DNA from: an uncultured Lachnospiraceae bacterium
GTDB taxonomy: Bacteria > Bacillota > Clostridia > Lachnospirales > Lachnospiraceae
DNA length: 64,000 nucleotides
NCBI GenBank assembly: GCA_944377385.1
Contig: CALWET010000016.1
Span: 1-64,000, forward strand
Direction of reading: 5' to 3'
A program made the translations under genes and the position numbers. The notes beneath the pieces are model-generated. The model saw only the letters and a list, made by a program, of their open reading frames with translations, was not told the DNA's origin and did no database searches. The first letter of the stretch is position 1. Each line of letters begins with the position of its first letter. Shown one piece after another: positions 1 through 8,146 of the stretch.

Positions 1-1329
1 CATAAGGATATGCCCGAATTCCTGAATTTAAGGACAAACAATGGCGACGACAGGATGAAGGCCCACGATGTATTTCCTGCAGTCTGCTACCCGGATCTTT
101 TCTGGCGCATGTGCAGAGAGAGCCTGGATCAGGACTGGTACCTCATGTGCCCCCATGACATAGACATGGTAAAGGGCTACTGCCTTGAGGATTACTACGG
201 CGAGGAATGGGAAAAAAGGTACTGGGACTGCGTAAGGGATCCCAGGATAGACAAGCGGGTCATCAGGCTCAAGGACATGGTAAGGCTGATACTCAAATCA
301 GCTGTGGAGACGGGCACACCCTTTACCTTCAACCGTGATCTGGTGAACAGGGCAAATCCAAACGGGCATGAGGGTATCATATACTGTTCAAATCTCTGCA
401 CTGAGATAGCACAGAACATGAAGCCCATAGAGACCGTGGACATAAGCATAAAGACAAAAGAGGGCGATACCGTGGTCGTAAACACCACAAGGCCCGGGGA
501 GTTCGTGGTCTGCAACCTGGCATCCCTTTCCCTTGGAAAGCTGCCGGTAAAGGACAGGGAGTACATGAAAAGGATCGTCAGGACGGTCGTGCGCGCCCTG
601 GACAATGTCATAGATCTTAACTTTTATCCCGTCCCCTATGCAAGGCTTACAAACCAGAAATACAGGGCCATAGGGCTTGGCTGCAGCGGCTATCATCACA
701 TGCTGGCAAAAAATGCCGTCAGATGGGAATCCGAGGAGCACCTTCGTTTTGCAGATGAGGTGTTTGAGCTCATAAATCAGGCTGCCATAGAAGCCTCAGC
801 TGATCTTGCAGAGGAAAAAGGCCGTTATGGCTGTTTTTCAGGCAGTGACTGGGAGAGTGGAGCTTATTTTGAAAAGCGCGGCTACAGCTCAAAGGAGTGG
901 CAGAGGATCCGGGAAAAGGTCAGGAATCAGGGTATGAGGAACGGCTATCTGCTGGCAGTGGCTCCTACAGGCTCCACCTCCATAATAGCCGGCACGACGG
1001 CAGGCATAGATCCTGTCATGAAAAAGTTTTTCCTGGAGGAAAAGAAGGGAAGCATGCTTCCCAGAGTGGCGCCTGATCTGGATGCCGATACCTACTGGTA
1101 TTATAAAAATGCACATCTCATAGATCAGGAATGGTCAGTCAGAGCCTGCGGAGTCAGGCAGAGGCATATAGACCAGGCCCAGAGCATGAACCTTTATATA
1201 ACGAACGATTATACGCTGAGACAGGTGCTGGAGCTTTATATCAGAGCCTGGGAGTGCGGCGTAAAGACCATATATTATGTGCGCTCCCGCTCCCTTGAGG
1301 TAGAGGAATGTGAGAGCTGCTCAGCATGA
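1..1329 (+). CDS. nrdA: Ribonucleoside-diphosphate reductase, large (alpha) subunit, 3' part
   Basis: Reduces ribonucleoside diphosphates to deoxyribonucleotides together with NrdB in the cytoplasm. The reading frame is open from base 1, so the true start lies upstream and the ATG at 10 is internal. Visible class I features are the active-site NLC-x-E motif (SNLCTEI, near bases 385-408), the second substrate-site cysteine in VVCNLASL, the paired radical-transfer tyrosines in KTIYY near the end, and the C-terminal ECESCSA tail whose cysteines relay reducing power in this family. The N-terminal ATP-cone and first active-site cysteine are outside the window. nrdB follows after 41 bases and is presumably cotranscribed. 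Family call is secure; the effector-site type cannot be judged from this part. Confidence 0.95.
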   Translation, partial: HKDMPEFLNLRTNNGDDRMKAHDVFPAVCYPDLFWRMCRESLDQDWYLMCPHDIDMVKGYCLEDYYGEEWEKRYWDCVRDPRIDKRVIRLKDMVRLILKSAVETGTPFTFNRDLVNRANPNGHEGIIYCSNLCTEIAQNMKPIETVDISIKTKEGDTVVVNTTRPGEFVVCNLASLSLGKLPVKDREYMKRIVRTVVRALDNVIDLNFYPVPYARLTNQKYRAIGLGCSGYHHMLAKNAVRWESEEHLRFADEVFELINQAAIEASADLAEEKGRYGCFSGSDWESGAYFEKRGYSSKEWQRIREKVRNQGMRNGYLLAVAPTGSTSIIAGTTAGIDPVMKKFFLEEKKGSMLPRVAPDLDADTYWYYKNAHLIDQEWSVRACGVRQRHIDQAQSMNLYITNDYTLRQVLELYIRAWECGVKTIYYVRSRSLEVEECESCSA

Positions 1330-1370
1330 TAGGGATTAGCATTGAATAAAATCACAGCAAGGAGGAACAT

Positions 1371-2432
1371 ATGTCAGAGCTTGATCTGAGCAAGGCCCTG
1401 CCCCACAAGCCGCTTTTCAATCCCCAGGGGGATACCGAGGTACGCTTGAGGCGCATGATAGGAGGAAATACAACCAATCTTAACGATTTCAACAACATGA
1501 AGTATCAGTGGGTATCGGACTGGTATCGCCAGGCCATGAACAATTTCTGGATACCCGAGGAGATAAATCTGAACCAGGATGTAAAGGATTATCCCGGACT
1601 GGATCGCTATGAGCGCACAGCCTATGACAAGATTCTGTCCTTCCTTGTTTTCCTGGACAGTATACAGACAGCCAATCTGCCCTGTGTAGGAGAGTATATC
1701 ACTGCAAATGAGATAAATCTCTGCCTCAATATCCAGACCTTCCAGGAATGTGTACACAGCCAGTCCTATTCATACATGCTGGATACCATATGCTCTCCTG
1801 AGGAAAGGAACGACATACTTTATCAGTGGAAAACGGATGAGCATCTGCTGCGCAGGAATGAATTCATAGGCAATATATATAATGAGTTCCAGGTCAAAAA
1901 GGATGCACATACATTGCTCAAGGTCATGATGGGCAACTTCATACTTGAAGGCATATATTTCTATTCCGGATTCATGTTTTTCTATAACCTGGCCAGGAAT
2001 GGAAAGATGCCTGGCTCTGCTCAGGAGATAAGATATATCAACAGAGATGAGAATACCCATCTCTGGCTTTTCAGGAACATCATCAGGGAGCTTCAGAAGG
2101 AGGAGCCGGAGCTCTTTACCGATGAGACTGTGGATGAGCTCAGGGAGATGATAAAGGAGGGTGTTCGCCAGGAGATAGCCTGGGGACACTATGTTATAGG
2201 CGATAACATAAGCGGGCTGACAAAGCAGATGATAACTGACTATATAGAATACCTTGGAAATCTGCGTTTTATGTCTCTTGGCTACGATCCCATATACGAG
2301 GGCAAGGTATCAGAGCCTGAGGACATGAAATGGGTCTCCAGCTATTCAAATGCAAATATGGTAAAGACGGACTTCTTTGAGGCAAAGAGCACTGCCTACG
2401 CAAAGAGCACTGCCCTGGTGGATGATCTTTGA
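1371..2432 (+). CDS. nrdB: Ribonucleoside-diphosphate reductase, small (beta) subunit
   Basis: Carries the dimetal centre and tyrosyl radical that start catalysis in NrdA. The 353-residue protein has all expected metal ligands: Asp96 (FLDSIQ), Glu126 and His129 (ECVHSQSY), Glu193, Glu227 and His230 (RDENTH). Tyr133, four residues after His129, sits where the radical tyrosine lies in Escherichia coli NrdB. This makes it a tyrosyl-radical class I enzyme, which in known cases needs oxygen or an activation system to form the radical. The C-terminal tail ending VDDL fits the NrdA-docking tail. The ATG has an AAGGAGG site just upstream. No nrdI or nrdH is visible nearby. Confidence 0.96.
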   Translation: MSELDLSKALPHKPLFNPQGDTEVRLRRMIGGNTTNLNDFNNMKYQWVSDWYRQAMNNFWIPEEINLNQDVKDYPGLDRYERTAYDKILSFLVFLDSIQTANLPCVGEYITANEINLCLNIQTFQECVHSQSYSYMLDTICSPEERNDILYQWKTDEHLLRRNEFIGNIYNEFQVKKDAHTLLKVMMGNFILEGIYFYSGFMFFYNLARNGKMPGSAQEIRYINRDENTHLWLFRNIIRELQKEEPELFTDETVDELREMIKEGVRQEIAWGHYVIGDNISGLTKQMITDYIEYLGNLRFMSLGYDPIYEGKVSEPEDMKWVSSYSNANMVKTDFFEAKSTAYAKSTALVDDL

Positions 2433-2500
2433 TAAACTGATGCTTTGATTCATTCAGTATTCTGACAGCCTGTAGCGTGCCGTATTGCTGGAGGAGACAT

Positions 2501-3172
2501 ATGGGTATAGAAAATGACTGGCTCCCGGCGCTGAGCCCGGAATTTAAAAAGCCTTATTACAGGGAGCTTTATGAGAGGGTAAACTATGAATATAGGCATT
2601 TCAAGGTCTTTCCTGAGGGAAAGGAGCTTTATTCTGCCTTTACGCTTACACCCCTGTCCAAGGTCAAGGTGGTGATACTTGGGCAGGATCCCTATCATAA
2701 CGATGGCCAGGCCCACGGCCTCTGCTTTTCAGTAAAACTTGGGGTGGATATCCCGCCCTCCCTTCAGAATATTTACAAGGAGCTCCAGGCTGAGCTGGGC
2801 TGTCGGATACCAAACAATGGGTATCTTGTGCCCTGGGCCAGACAGGGAGTGCTGCTGCTGAATACGGTGCTGACCGTCCGGGCCCATCAGGCCTTTTCCC
2901 ATAGGGGGATAGGCTGGGAACGCTTTACGGATGCAGCCATAGAAGCAGTGGACAGGCTTCAGAAGCCGGTGGTATTCATGCTCTGGGGCAAGCCTGCCGG
3001 GGAAAAGGCAGAAATGTTGCACAATCCCGGGCATTTGATACTCAAGGCCCCGCATCCAAGCCCCCTGTCCGCATCAAGAGGATTTTTCGGCTGCGGGCAT
3101 TTCAAGGCCTGTAATGAATTCCTGATAAAAAACGGGGAAGAGCCCATAGACTGGCAGATCCCTGATATCTGA
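2501..3172 (+). CDS. ung: Uracil-DNA glycosylase
   Basis: Removes uracil from DNA at the start of base-excision repair. The 223-residue protein matches family-1 UDG in length and motifs: GQDPYH at residues 61-66 with catalytic Asp63, and HPSPLSA at 185-191 with the catalytic histidine. The ATG at 2501 was chosen because GGAGGAG lies 4-5 bases upstream and the protein then begins like the family; an in-frame start at 2477 would add eight unsupported residues. It follows nrdB by 68 bases and precedes uppP by 20, so a shared transcript is likely. Placement beside ribonucleotide reductase fits a role in keeping dUTP-derived uracil out of DNA. Confidence 0.95.
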   Translation: MGIENDWLPALSPEFKKPYYRELYERVNYEYRHFKVFPEGKELYSAFTLTPLSKVKVVILGQDPYHNDGQAHGLCFSVKLGVDIPPSLQNIYKELQAELGCRIPNNGYLVPWARQGVLLLNTVLTVRAHQAFSHRGIGWERFTDAAIEAVDRLQKPVVFMLWGKPAGEKAEMLHNPGHLILKAPHPSPLSASRGFFGCGHFKACNEFLIKNGEEPIDWQIPDI

Positions 3173-3192
3173 GCTTTTGAAAGGTGATGACA

Positions 3193-4017
3193 GTGAATTT
3201 TATAGAGATTTTAAAGGTAATTCTGTTTGGAATAGTGGAAGGCTATACGGAATGGCTTCCCATATCCTCAACGGGACATCTGATCCTTGTCGAGAACCTG
3301 GTGCATCTTGATCAGCCTGAAGAGTTTTTCAATGTGTTCAAGGTGGTCATCCAGCTGGGAGCAATACTTGCCATAGTAGTGCTTTACTGGGACAGGCTTT
3401 GGCCCTTTTCACGAAAAAAGAGCAGGCTTCAGACAGAGGATACGCTGATACTGTGGGCCAAGATAGTCATAGCCAGCATACCTGCCGCAGTCATAGGCAT
3501 ACCCTTTGATGATTTCATAGACAGTCATCTCAGCACTCCTACGGTCATAGGTATTACTCTGCTGGTATATGGTGTTTTGTTCATACTTCTTGAACGTTAT
3601 TACCGTGGCAGGAGCTTTTCGATAAGCAAGGCTTCAGCCATAGACCTGCGCACGGCCTTTCTGATAGGCTGTTTTCAATGCCTGTCGCTGATCCCTGGCA
3701 CATCCCGATCAGGCGCCACCATACTTGGAGCAATGCTACTGGGCTGCTCAAGGGGAGCCTCAGCAGAATTTTCATTTTTCCTGGGTATACCTGCCATGGC
3801 TGGGGCAAGCCTTATAAAAATGCTCAAATTCGGCTTTTCCTTTACCGGTGCCCAGATCTTCATACTGCTGCTGGGCATGCTCATTTCCTTTGTAGTAGCG
3901 CTGTATACGGTCAAATATCTGATGGGATACATCAGGAGACATGATTTTACGGTCTTCGGATACTATCGCATAGTGCTGGGAGTGATAGTGCTTATCTATT
4001 TCGGGCTCCTTGCTTAG
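3193..4017 (+). CDS. uppP: Undecaprenyl-diphosphatase (BacA/UppP)
   Basis: Dephosphorylates undecaprenyl pyrophosphate to recycle the lipid carrier for peptidoglycan and other wall polymers; its loss or excess alters bacitracin sensitivity in model species. The 274-residue integral membrane protein shows the two BacA signatures: EGYTEWLPISSTGH near residues 16-29 and PGTSRSGAT in the middle, with multiple hydrophobic helices. I prefer GTG at 3193 because AAAGGTGAT is correctly spaced before it and the product then begins NFIEILK, like the family. GTG 3184 and ATG 3187 fall inside that ribosome binding site. It sits among cell-wall genes (amidase, LCP ligase). Confidence 0.94.
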   Translation: MNFIEILKVILFGIVEGYTEWLPISSTGHLILVENLVHLDQPEEFFNVFKVVIQLGAILAIVVLYWDRLWPFSRKKSRLQTEDTLILWAKIVIASIPAAVIGIPFDDFIDSHLSTPTVIGITLLVYGVLFILLERYYRGRSFSISKASAIDLRTAFLIGCFQCLSLIPGTSRSGATILGAMLLGCSRGASAEFSFFLGIPAMAGASLIKMLKFGFSFTGAQIFILLLGMLISFVVALYTVKYLMGYIRRHDFTVFGYYRIVLGVIVLIYFGLLA

Positions 4018-4033
4018 AACAGAGGTTGATAAA

Positions 4034-5182
4034 ATGACGGAGAAAAAGATCGTCGTGGGGCTTTCCGGAGGCGTGGACAGCTCTGTAGCTGCCTTTCTGC
4101 TAAAGGAACAGGGCTATGAGGTCACGGGCTGCTTCATGAGATCCTTCGATACGGATACATCAAAGAGGGAGCTGGAGCTTGCAGAGAAGCTTGCGGAAAA
4201 ACTGTCCATAGGCTTTCTGGTGGTGGACCGCAGGGAGGATTTCAAAAAAGAGGTGATAAGATATTTTATCAGCTCATATATGGAAGGCAGGACACCGAAC
4301 CCCTGCTGTATCTGCAACAGGACGGTGAAATGGCCGGCTCTCATTGAGGCGATGAAGAAAGCGGGAGCCTCGTTCATAGCCACGGGACATTACGCGGCCA
4401 TAGGACAGGATGGTGCAGGCGGCCGCTTTTATGTGCAAAGGGCAAAGCAGCTCAGGAAGGATCAGAGCTATGCTCTTTATAACCTGACCCAGGAGGAGCT
4501 AAAGCATACACTGATGCCTTTAAGCGGATATTTCAAGGAGGATGTAAGGGAGCTTGCCAGACGCATAGGGCTTGATACTGCGGACAAGCCGGATTCTCAG
4601 GAGATCTGCTTTATAGAGGCTGGCGATTATTCGGTTTTTATAAAGGAGCATCTTGAGCTCATGCTCCCTGAGGATATGAAGGACTTGGACAAGGCCGCTG
4701 ATGAGTGGATGATGAGACTCGGCGCCCGTCTTGAAGAGAGGGGCAGCTTTGTGGATACCGAGGGAAATGTGCTTGGAGAACACGCAGGCATCATAAATTA
4801 TACCGTAGGGCAGAGGAAGGGCCTCAATATAGCCTTGGGCAGGAGAGCCTTTGTAAAGGAGCTGAGACCTGGCAAAAATCAGGTGGTGCTTTCCAGCGAC
4901 GAAGAGCTTTTTTCGGATCATGCCCTGGTCGTAGACATAAATCTTCAGCTTCTTGATCCTGAGGCACCGGAGGCGTATACTGAAGATGGCTTTGAAGCCA
5001 TGGTAAAGATACGATATGCAGACAAGGGCAGGCCGGCACGGATCAGAATGAAAAAAGACAATGGCCGTCTCAAGGCCGAGCTTGCTTTTTATGAGCCTGC
5101 CAGGGCAGTGACTCCCGGACAGGCGGCAGTGTTCTATGATGAGGAAGGCCGTATATTAGGAGGAGGTACGATCCTTTTATGA
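4034..5182 (+). CDS. mnmA: tRNA-specific 2-thiouridylase MnmA
   Basis: Thiolates U34 of Lys, Glu and Gln tRNAs by ATP activation and sulfur transfer. The 382-residue protein has the PP-loop GLSGGVDSS at residues 9-17, the first catalytic cysteine in PNPCCICN (Cys94 by alignment with the family) and the second in DSQEICF (Cys192). Cys91 and Cys94 form a CxxC pair. An insertion of about 30 residues (roughly 207-236, acidic and Leu-rich) interrupts the usual short loop before the GNVLGEH segment. The start has AGAGGTTG upstream. The stop overlaps the next gene's ATG (ATGA at 5179), so translation is probably coupled. Confidence 0.94.
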   Translation: MTEKKIVVGLSGGVDSSVAAFLLKEQGYEVTGCFMRSFDTDTSKRELELAEKLAEKLSIGFLVVDRREDFKKEVIRYFISSYMEGRTPNPCCICNRTVKWPALIEAMKKAGASFIATGHYAAIGQDGAGGRFYVQRAKQLRKDQSYALYNLTQEELKHTLMPLSGYFKEDVRELARRIGLDTADKPDSQEICFIEAGDYSVFIKEHLELMLPEDMKDLDKAADEWMMRLGARLEERGSFVDTEGNVLGEHAGIINYTVGQRKGLNIALGRRAFVKELRPGKNQVVLSSDEELFSDHALVVDINLQLLDPEAPEAYTEDGFEAMVKIRYADKGRPARIRMKKDNGRLKAELAFYEPARAVTPGQAAVFYDEEGRILGGGTILL

Positions 5183-6303
5183 AAGACAGCAGATTTATAT
5201 ACAGTATCATAGGTACGGCGTTATGCGCCCTGGTCATCAGTCTGTCCATAGATGTGATGGATTCAGGCAGCAGGCCCGGGGCGGCTTCAGAGCTGATGAC
5301 TGCAAAGGCCGATGCCCTGAGGGCAGTGCCTGTAATAAGGGACCTCACTCAGGAGGGCCCGGGCATGGAGCTGCAAAAGGAAGAGGACGAAGTTTCGGAT
5401 GAGCAGGCCTTGGAAGAGGGAGAAACTGCTGAAGGAAGCACGGATGTGACAGAGGCTGAGACCTCTGCTCAGGATACAGAAAACAGCAATGAAGAGGCTT
5501 CTTCGGAGGAAAACGAAGGCAGCAATACAGCTGCTGAAGCTCCTCATGAGGATGGCACAGGCATAGGGCTTTCTTCGGATTGGGAATTTTCATCCTTTGC
5601 AGCCATCAGCTCCGGCGAGGCGGTATTTTACCAGGCAAAGGGAGAGCGAAAGGACAGGACCATAGCGGTCAATGCCGGACATGGGACCAAGGGAGGCTCA
5701 TCAGTAAAGACCTACTGCCATCCTGACATGACACCTAAGCTGACAGGTGGAACGACTGCAGCAGGAGCACAGAAGGCAGTGGCCGTATCTTCGGGAATGA
5801 CTTTTAATGACGGAACACCGGAAAGCAGCGTTACACTTTCCATGGCCCGTATGCTCAGAGATCTGCTGCTGGAGAACGGTTATGATGTACTCATGCTCAG
5901 AGACGGAGAGGATGTACAGCTTGACAATGTGGCCCGCACGGTGATAGCAAACAATGAGGCAGACTGTCATATAGCCATACACTGGGACAGTGACGGCCTG
6001 AGCTCAGACAAGGGCTGCTTTTATATGTCTGTTCCTGACGGCCTTAAATCCATGTATCCCGTCAGTCAGCACTGGCAGGAGCATGAGGCTCTGGGAGATG
6101 CGCTGATAGAGGGCCTCAAGGGTCAGGGTCTCAAGATCTGGGGCTCCAATCCTCTGGACATGGATCTGACCCAGACCTCCTACAGCACCATACCTTCAGT
6201 TGATATCGAGCTTGGCAATCAATGCTCATCTCATACCTCAGAGGATCTTGAGCTCAGGGCCAGGGGACTGCTTGACGGCATAGATGCATTTTTTGGATAT
6301 TAA
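5179..6303 (+). CDS. Membrane-anchored N-acetylmuramoyl-L-alanine amidase (Amidase_3)
   Basis: Predicted to cut the amide bond between MurNAc and the stem peptide. Residues 6-25 form a signal-anchor, followed by an acidic Glu/Ser/Thr-rich linker to about residue 125 that probably spans the wall. The Amidase_3 domain fills residues 158-374, with zinc ligands His168 (NAGHG), Glu215 (TPESS) and His268 (AIHWDS), and the catalytic Glu344 in SVDIELGN. All catalytic positions are present, so it should be active. It overlaps mnmA by four bases and is followed after 31 bases by an LCP protein, which suggests a cell-wall transcription unit. The physiological role (daughter-cell separation or sporulation) cannot be read from sequence. 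Confidence 0.9.
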   Translation: MKDSRFIYSIIGTALCALVISLSIDVMDSGSRPGAASELMTAKADALRAVPVIRDLTQEGPGMELQKEEDEVSDEQALEEGETAEGSTDVTEAETSAQDTENSNEEASSEENEGSNTAAEAPHEDGTGIGLSSDWEFSSFAAISSGEAVFYQAKGERKDRTIAVNAGHGTKGGSSVKTYCHPDMTPKLTGGTTAAGAQKAVAVSSGMTFNDGTPESSVTLSMARMLRDLLLENGYDVLMLRDGEDVQLDNVARTVIANNEADCHIAIHWDSDGLSSDKGCFYMSVPDGLKSMYPVSQHWQEHEALGDALIEGLKGQGLKIWGSNPLDMDLTQTSYSTIPSVDIELGNQCSSHTSEDLELRARGLLDGIDAFFGY

Positions 6304-6334
6304 AGCCTGAAAAGGCTGGGAGTTGATCATATAC

Positions 6335-7963
6335 ATGCCTAAAAAAAAGCTGAAACATAGAGAAAATGATATTTTTCTTGAAGACGTGGATATAGAAGGA
6401 TCCGTATATGAAGGCTATGAGGCTGAAACTGAGCCCCAAAAGCGGAAAAAGAAAAGAAGGAGATGGCCTTTCGTCCTTCTTTTTCTGTTGATCGCAGTGG
6501 CGGCTGTCCTGATGTTCAATAATTTCCGTACCGGAAGGAACTGGACCATAGCTGTTTTTGGAGTGGATTCCAGAGGTACGGAGCTTGAAAGCGGTACCAG
6601 ATCCGACGTGATCATGGTGGTGAATGTGGACAGGCTCACAGGCGAGGTCAGACTGTGTTCAGTTTTCAGGGACACCTATCTCAAGGTGAGCCAGGATGGG
6701 GACTATGCAAAGATAAACGCTGCGTATGAAAGAGGCGGGCATGAGCAGGCCATAGCTGCTCTTGAAGAAAACCTGGACATAAAGATAGATGATTACGTGA
6801 CCTTCAGCTGGGGAACGGTGGCAAAGGCCATCAACCTGCTTGGAGGAGTGGATATAGAGATCACAGATGCAGAATTCAGATATATCAATGCCTTTATAAC
6901 TGAAACTGTAGAGGCGACCGGCATAGCCTCTGTTCAGCTCCAAAGCCCGGGCTGGAATCATCTGGACGGAGTCCAGGCTGTGGCCTATGGAAGGCTCAGA
7001 CTCATGGATACTGATTTTCAGAGGACAGCCCGACAGCGAAAGGTCCTGAGCCTCATGCTGGACAAGGCAAAGATAGCAGAAAAGTCAGCACTCATAAACA
7101 TGGCCACCTCTTTGATCGGGGAGGTATCTACAAGTGTGGGCATAGATGACATACTGCCTGTGGTTGCAACTGTGGCAAGATTCGACATACCCGAGGACGG
7201 CTCCTCCGGCTTTCCTTTTTCAAGGCAGACGGAGGATATAGGCTCTCAAAATTATGTCATCCCTACCACGCTGGAGAGCAATGTGGTCATGCTGCATCAG
7301 TTCCTTTTCGGCGACGAGGACTATGAGGCACCGCAGTCAGTCAAGGACATAAGTGCACGCATTTCGGCAGACAGCGGCTTGTCCGAGGCAGGCGAGGCGG
7401 CGGCAGTGCCCCAGGTCGGAGGAAATGCAGGCGAGGCCCCGGCAACACAGCCTGCGTCTTCACAGACAGAGACACAGGATGAAGGGGTACAGGCTACGGA
7501 GGCCCAGGAGACCGAAACCTCTGAAACTATGGAGGAACAGGAAAGCGAGACCGATGGATCCTTGGAGGAGCAGGAAACCACAGACTCAGAGGAAAATGAG
7601 ACCTCGGAGGCCACAGAGGACAGCAGCGATGAGGAGACCTCGGAAGGTAGTGGCATGACAGGAGCTGAAGAGACCGAAACAGTGGACAAAGAGGAAGAGT
7701 CAAAGGAAGAGGAAACAAGCAGTACAGAAGGTCCGGCTAAGCCTGTTGAGGGACCCGGCTCAGGAGACATGAGCATGGAGGAATCCATATCCCAGCTTGA
7801 CAAGGACACTCCCGTGGTAATAGAGTCCCAGGCAGGGCCCGGTGCTGCGGCTTCAGAGGATCCTGGATCGGCAGGCCCAGGTGCATCAGCAGGCCCGGGA
7901 ACAGCGGGAGCCCAGAACCAGGGATCGGCAGGCCCAGGTACAGCGGCAGGCCCGGGAGCCTGA
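6335..7963 (+). CDS. LytR-CpsA-Psr (LCP) family wall-polymer ligase with long acidic tail
   Basis: LCP enzymes transfer undecaprenyl-linked glycopolymers to peptidoglycan. A basic segment and a transmembrane helix (about residues 35-61) precede the LCP domain, recognised by GVDSR (76-80), RSDVIMVVNVD (89-99), VFRDTYLKV and the INAAYERGG segment. After about residue 330 the protein becomes a 200-residue low-complexity tail: first Glu/Thr/Ser-rich, then Gly/Pro/Ala-rich with repeated AGPG units. Such a tail is unusual for the family and might extend through or bind the wall. ATG 6335 is preferred; an in-frame TTG at 6323 is possible but has no better ribosome binding site. Total length is 542 residues. 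Confidence 0.9.
   Translation: MPKKKLKHRENDIFLEDVDIEGSVYEGYEAETEPQKRKKKRRRWPFVLLFLLIAVAAVLMFNNFRTGRNWTIAVFGVDSRGTELESGTRSDVIMVVNVDRLTGEVRLCSVFRDTYLKVSQDGDYAKINAAYERGGHEQAIAALEENLDIKIDDYVTFSWGTVAKAINLLGGVDIEITDAEFRYINAFITETVEATGIASVQLQSPGWNHLDGVQAVAYGRLRLMDTDFQRTARQRKVLSLMLDKAKIAEKSALINMATSLIGEVSTSVGIDDILPVVATVARFDIPEDGSSGFPFSRQTEDIGSQNYVIPTTLESNVVMLHQFLFGDEDYEAPQSVKDISARISADSGLSEAGEAAAVPQVGGNAGEAPATQPASSQTETQDEGVQATEAQETETSETMEEQESETDGSLEEQETTDSEENETSEATEDSSDEETSEGSGMTGAEETETVDKEEESKEEETSSTEGPAKPVEGPGSGDMSMEESISQLDKDTPVVIESQAGPGAAASEDPGSAGPGASAGPGTAGAQNQGSAGPGTAAGPGA
7865..7939 (+). repeat. Duplicated 18-base unit in the LCP gene tail
   Basis: An 18-base unit beginning GGATCGGCAGG occurs at 7865-7882 and again identically at 7922-7939, a 57-base period. 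It encodes GSAGPG in both places, with further AGPG-coding units between. It looks like recent tandem slippage in the coding region for the C-terminal tail. Confidence 0.8.
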
Positions 7964-8036
7964 CATTCAGTAAAGAGCTGCAGGGAACAGGCCAGGAGAG
8001 CATATTTTTCATGTAGCATTTTTTCCTGACCTACAT

Positions 8037-8085
8037 TATAATATTAGCCGGCGCATGCAGGGGCTGTTTCAGCCAAAGCCGCATG
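8037..8085 (+). promoter_or_regulatory. Candidate promoter -10 and leader hairpin before the ABC-F gene
   Basis: TATAAT at 8037-8042 is a good -10 match without a clear -35. Just downstream, CATGC (8054-8058) pairs with GCATG (8081-8085) around an inner GGCTG-TTT-CAGCC hairpin. ABC-F genes often have regulated leaders in Firmicutes, but no uORF or terminator switch was recognised here. Confidence 0.3.
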
Positions 8086-8146
8086 ATACAGTTTTATCTG
8101 CGGCCTGATGGATACAGCCGTAACCCACATAAAGAAAGGACATGAA

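Noticed and set aside
7321..8019. Long minus-strand open frame opposite the LCP gene tail
   Set aside because: It is the shadow of the Glu/Ser/Gly/Pro-rich tail; low-complexity codons on the plus strand give stop-free antisense frames. No ribosome binding site or family match.
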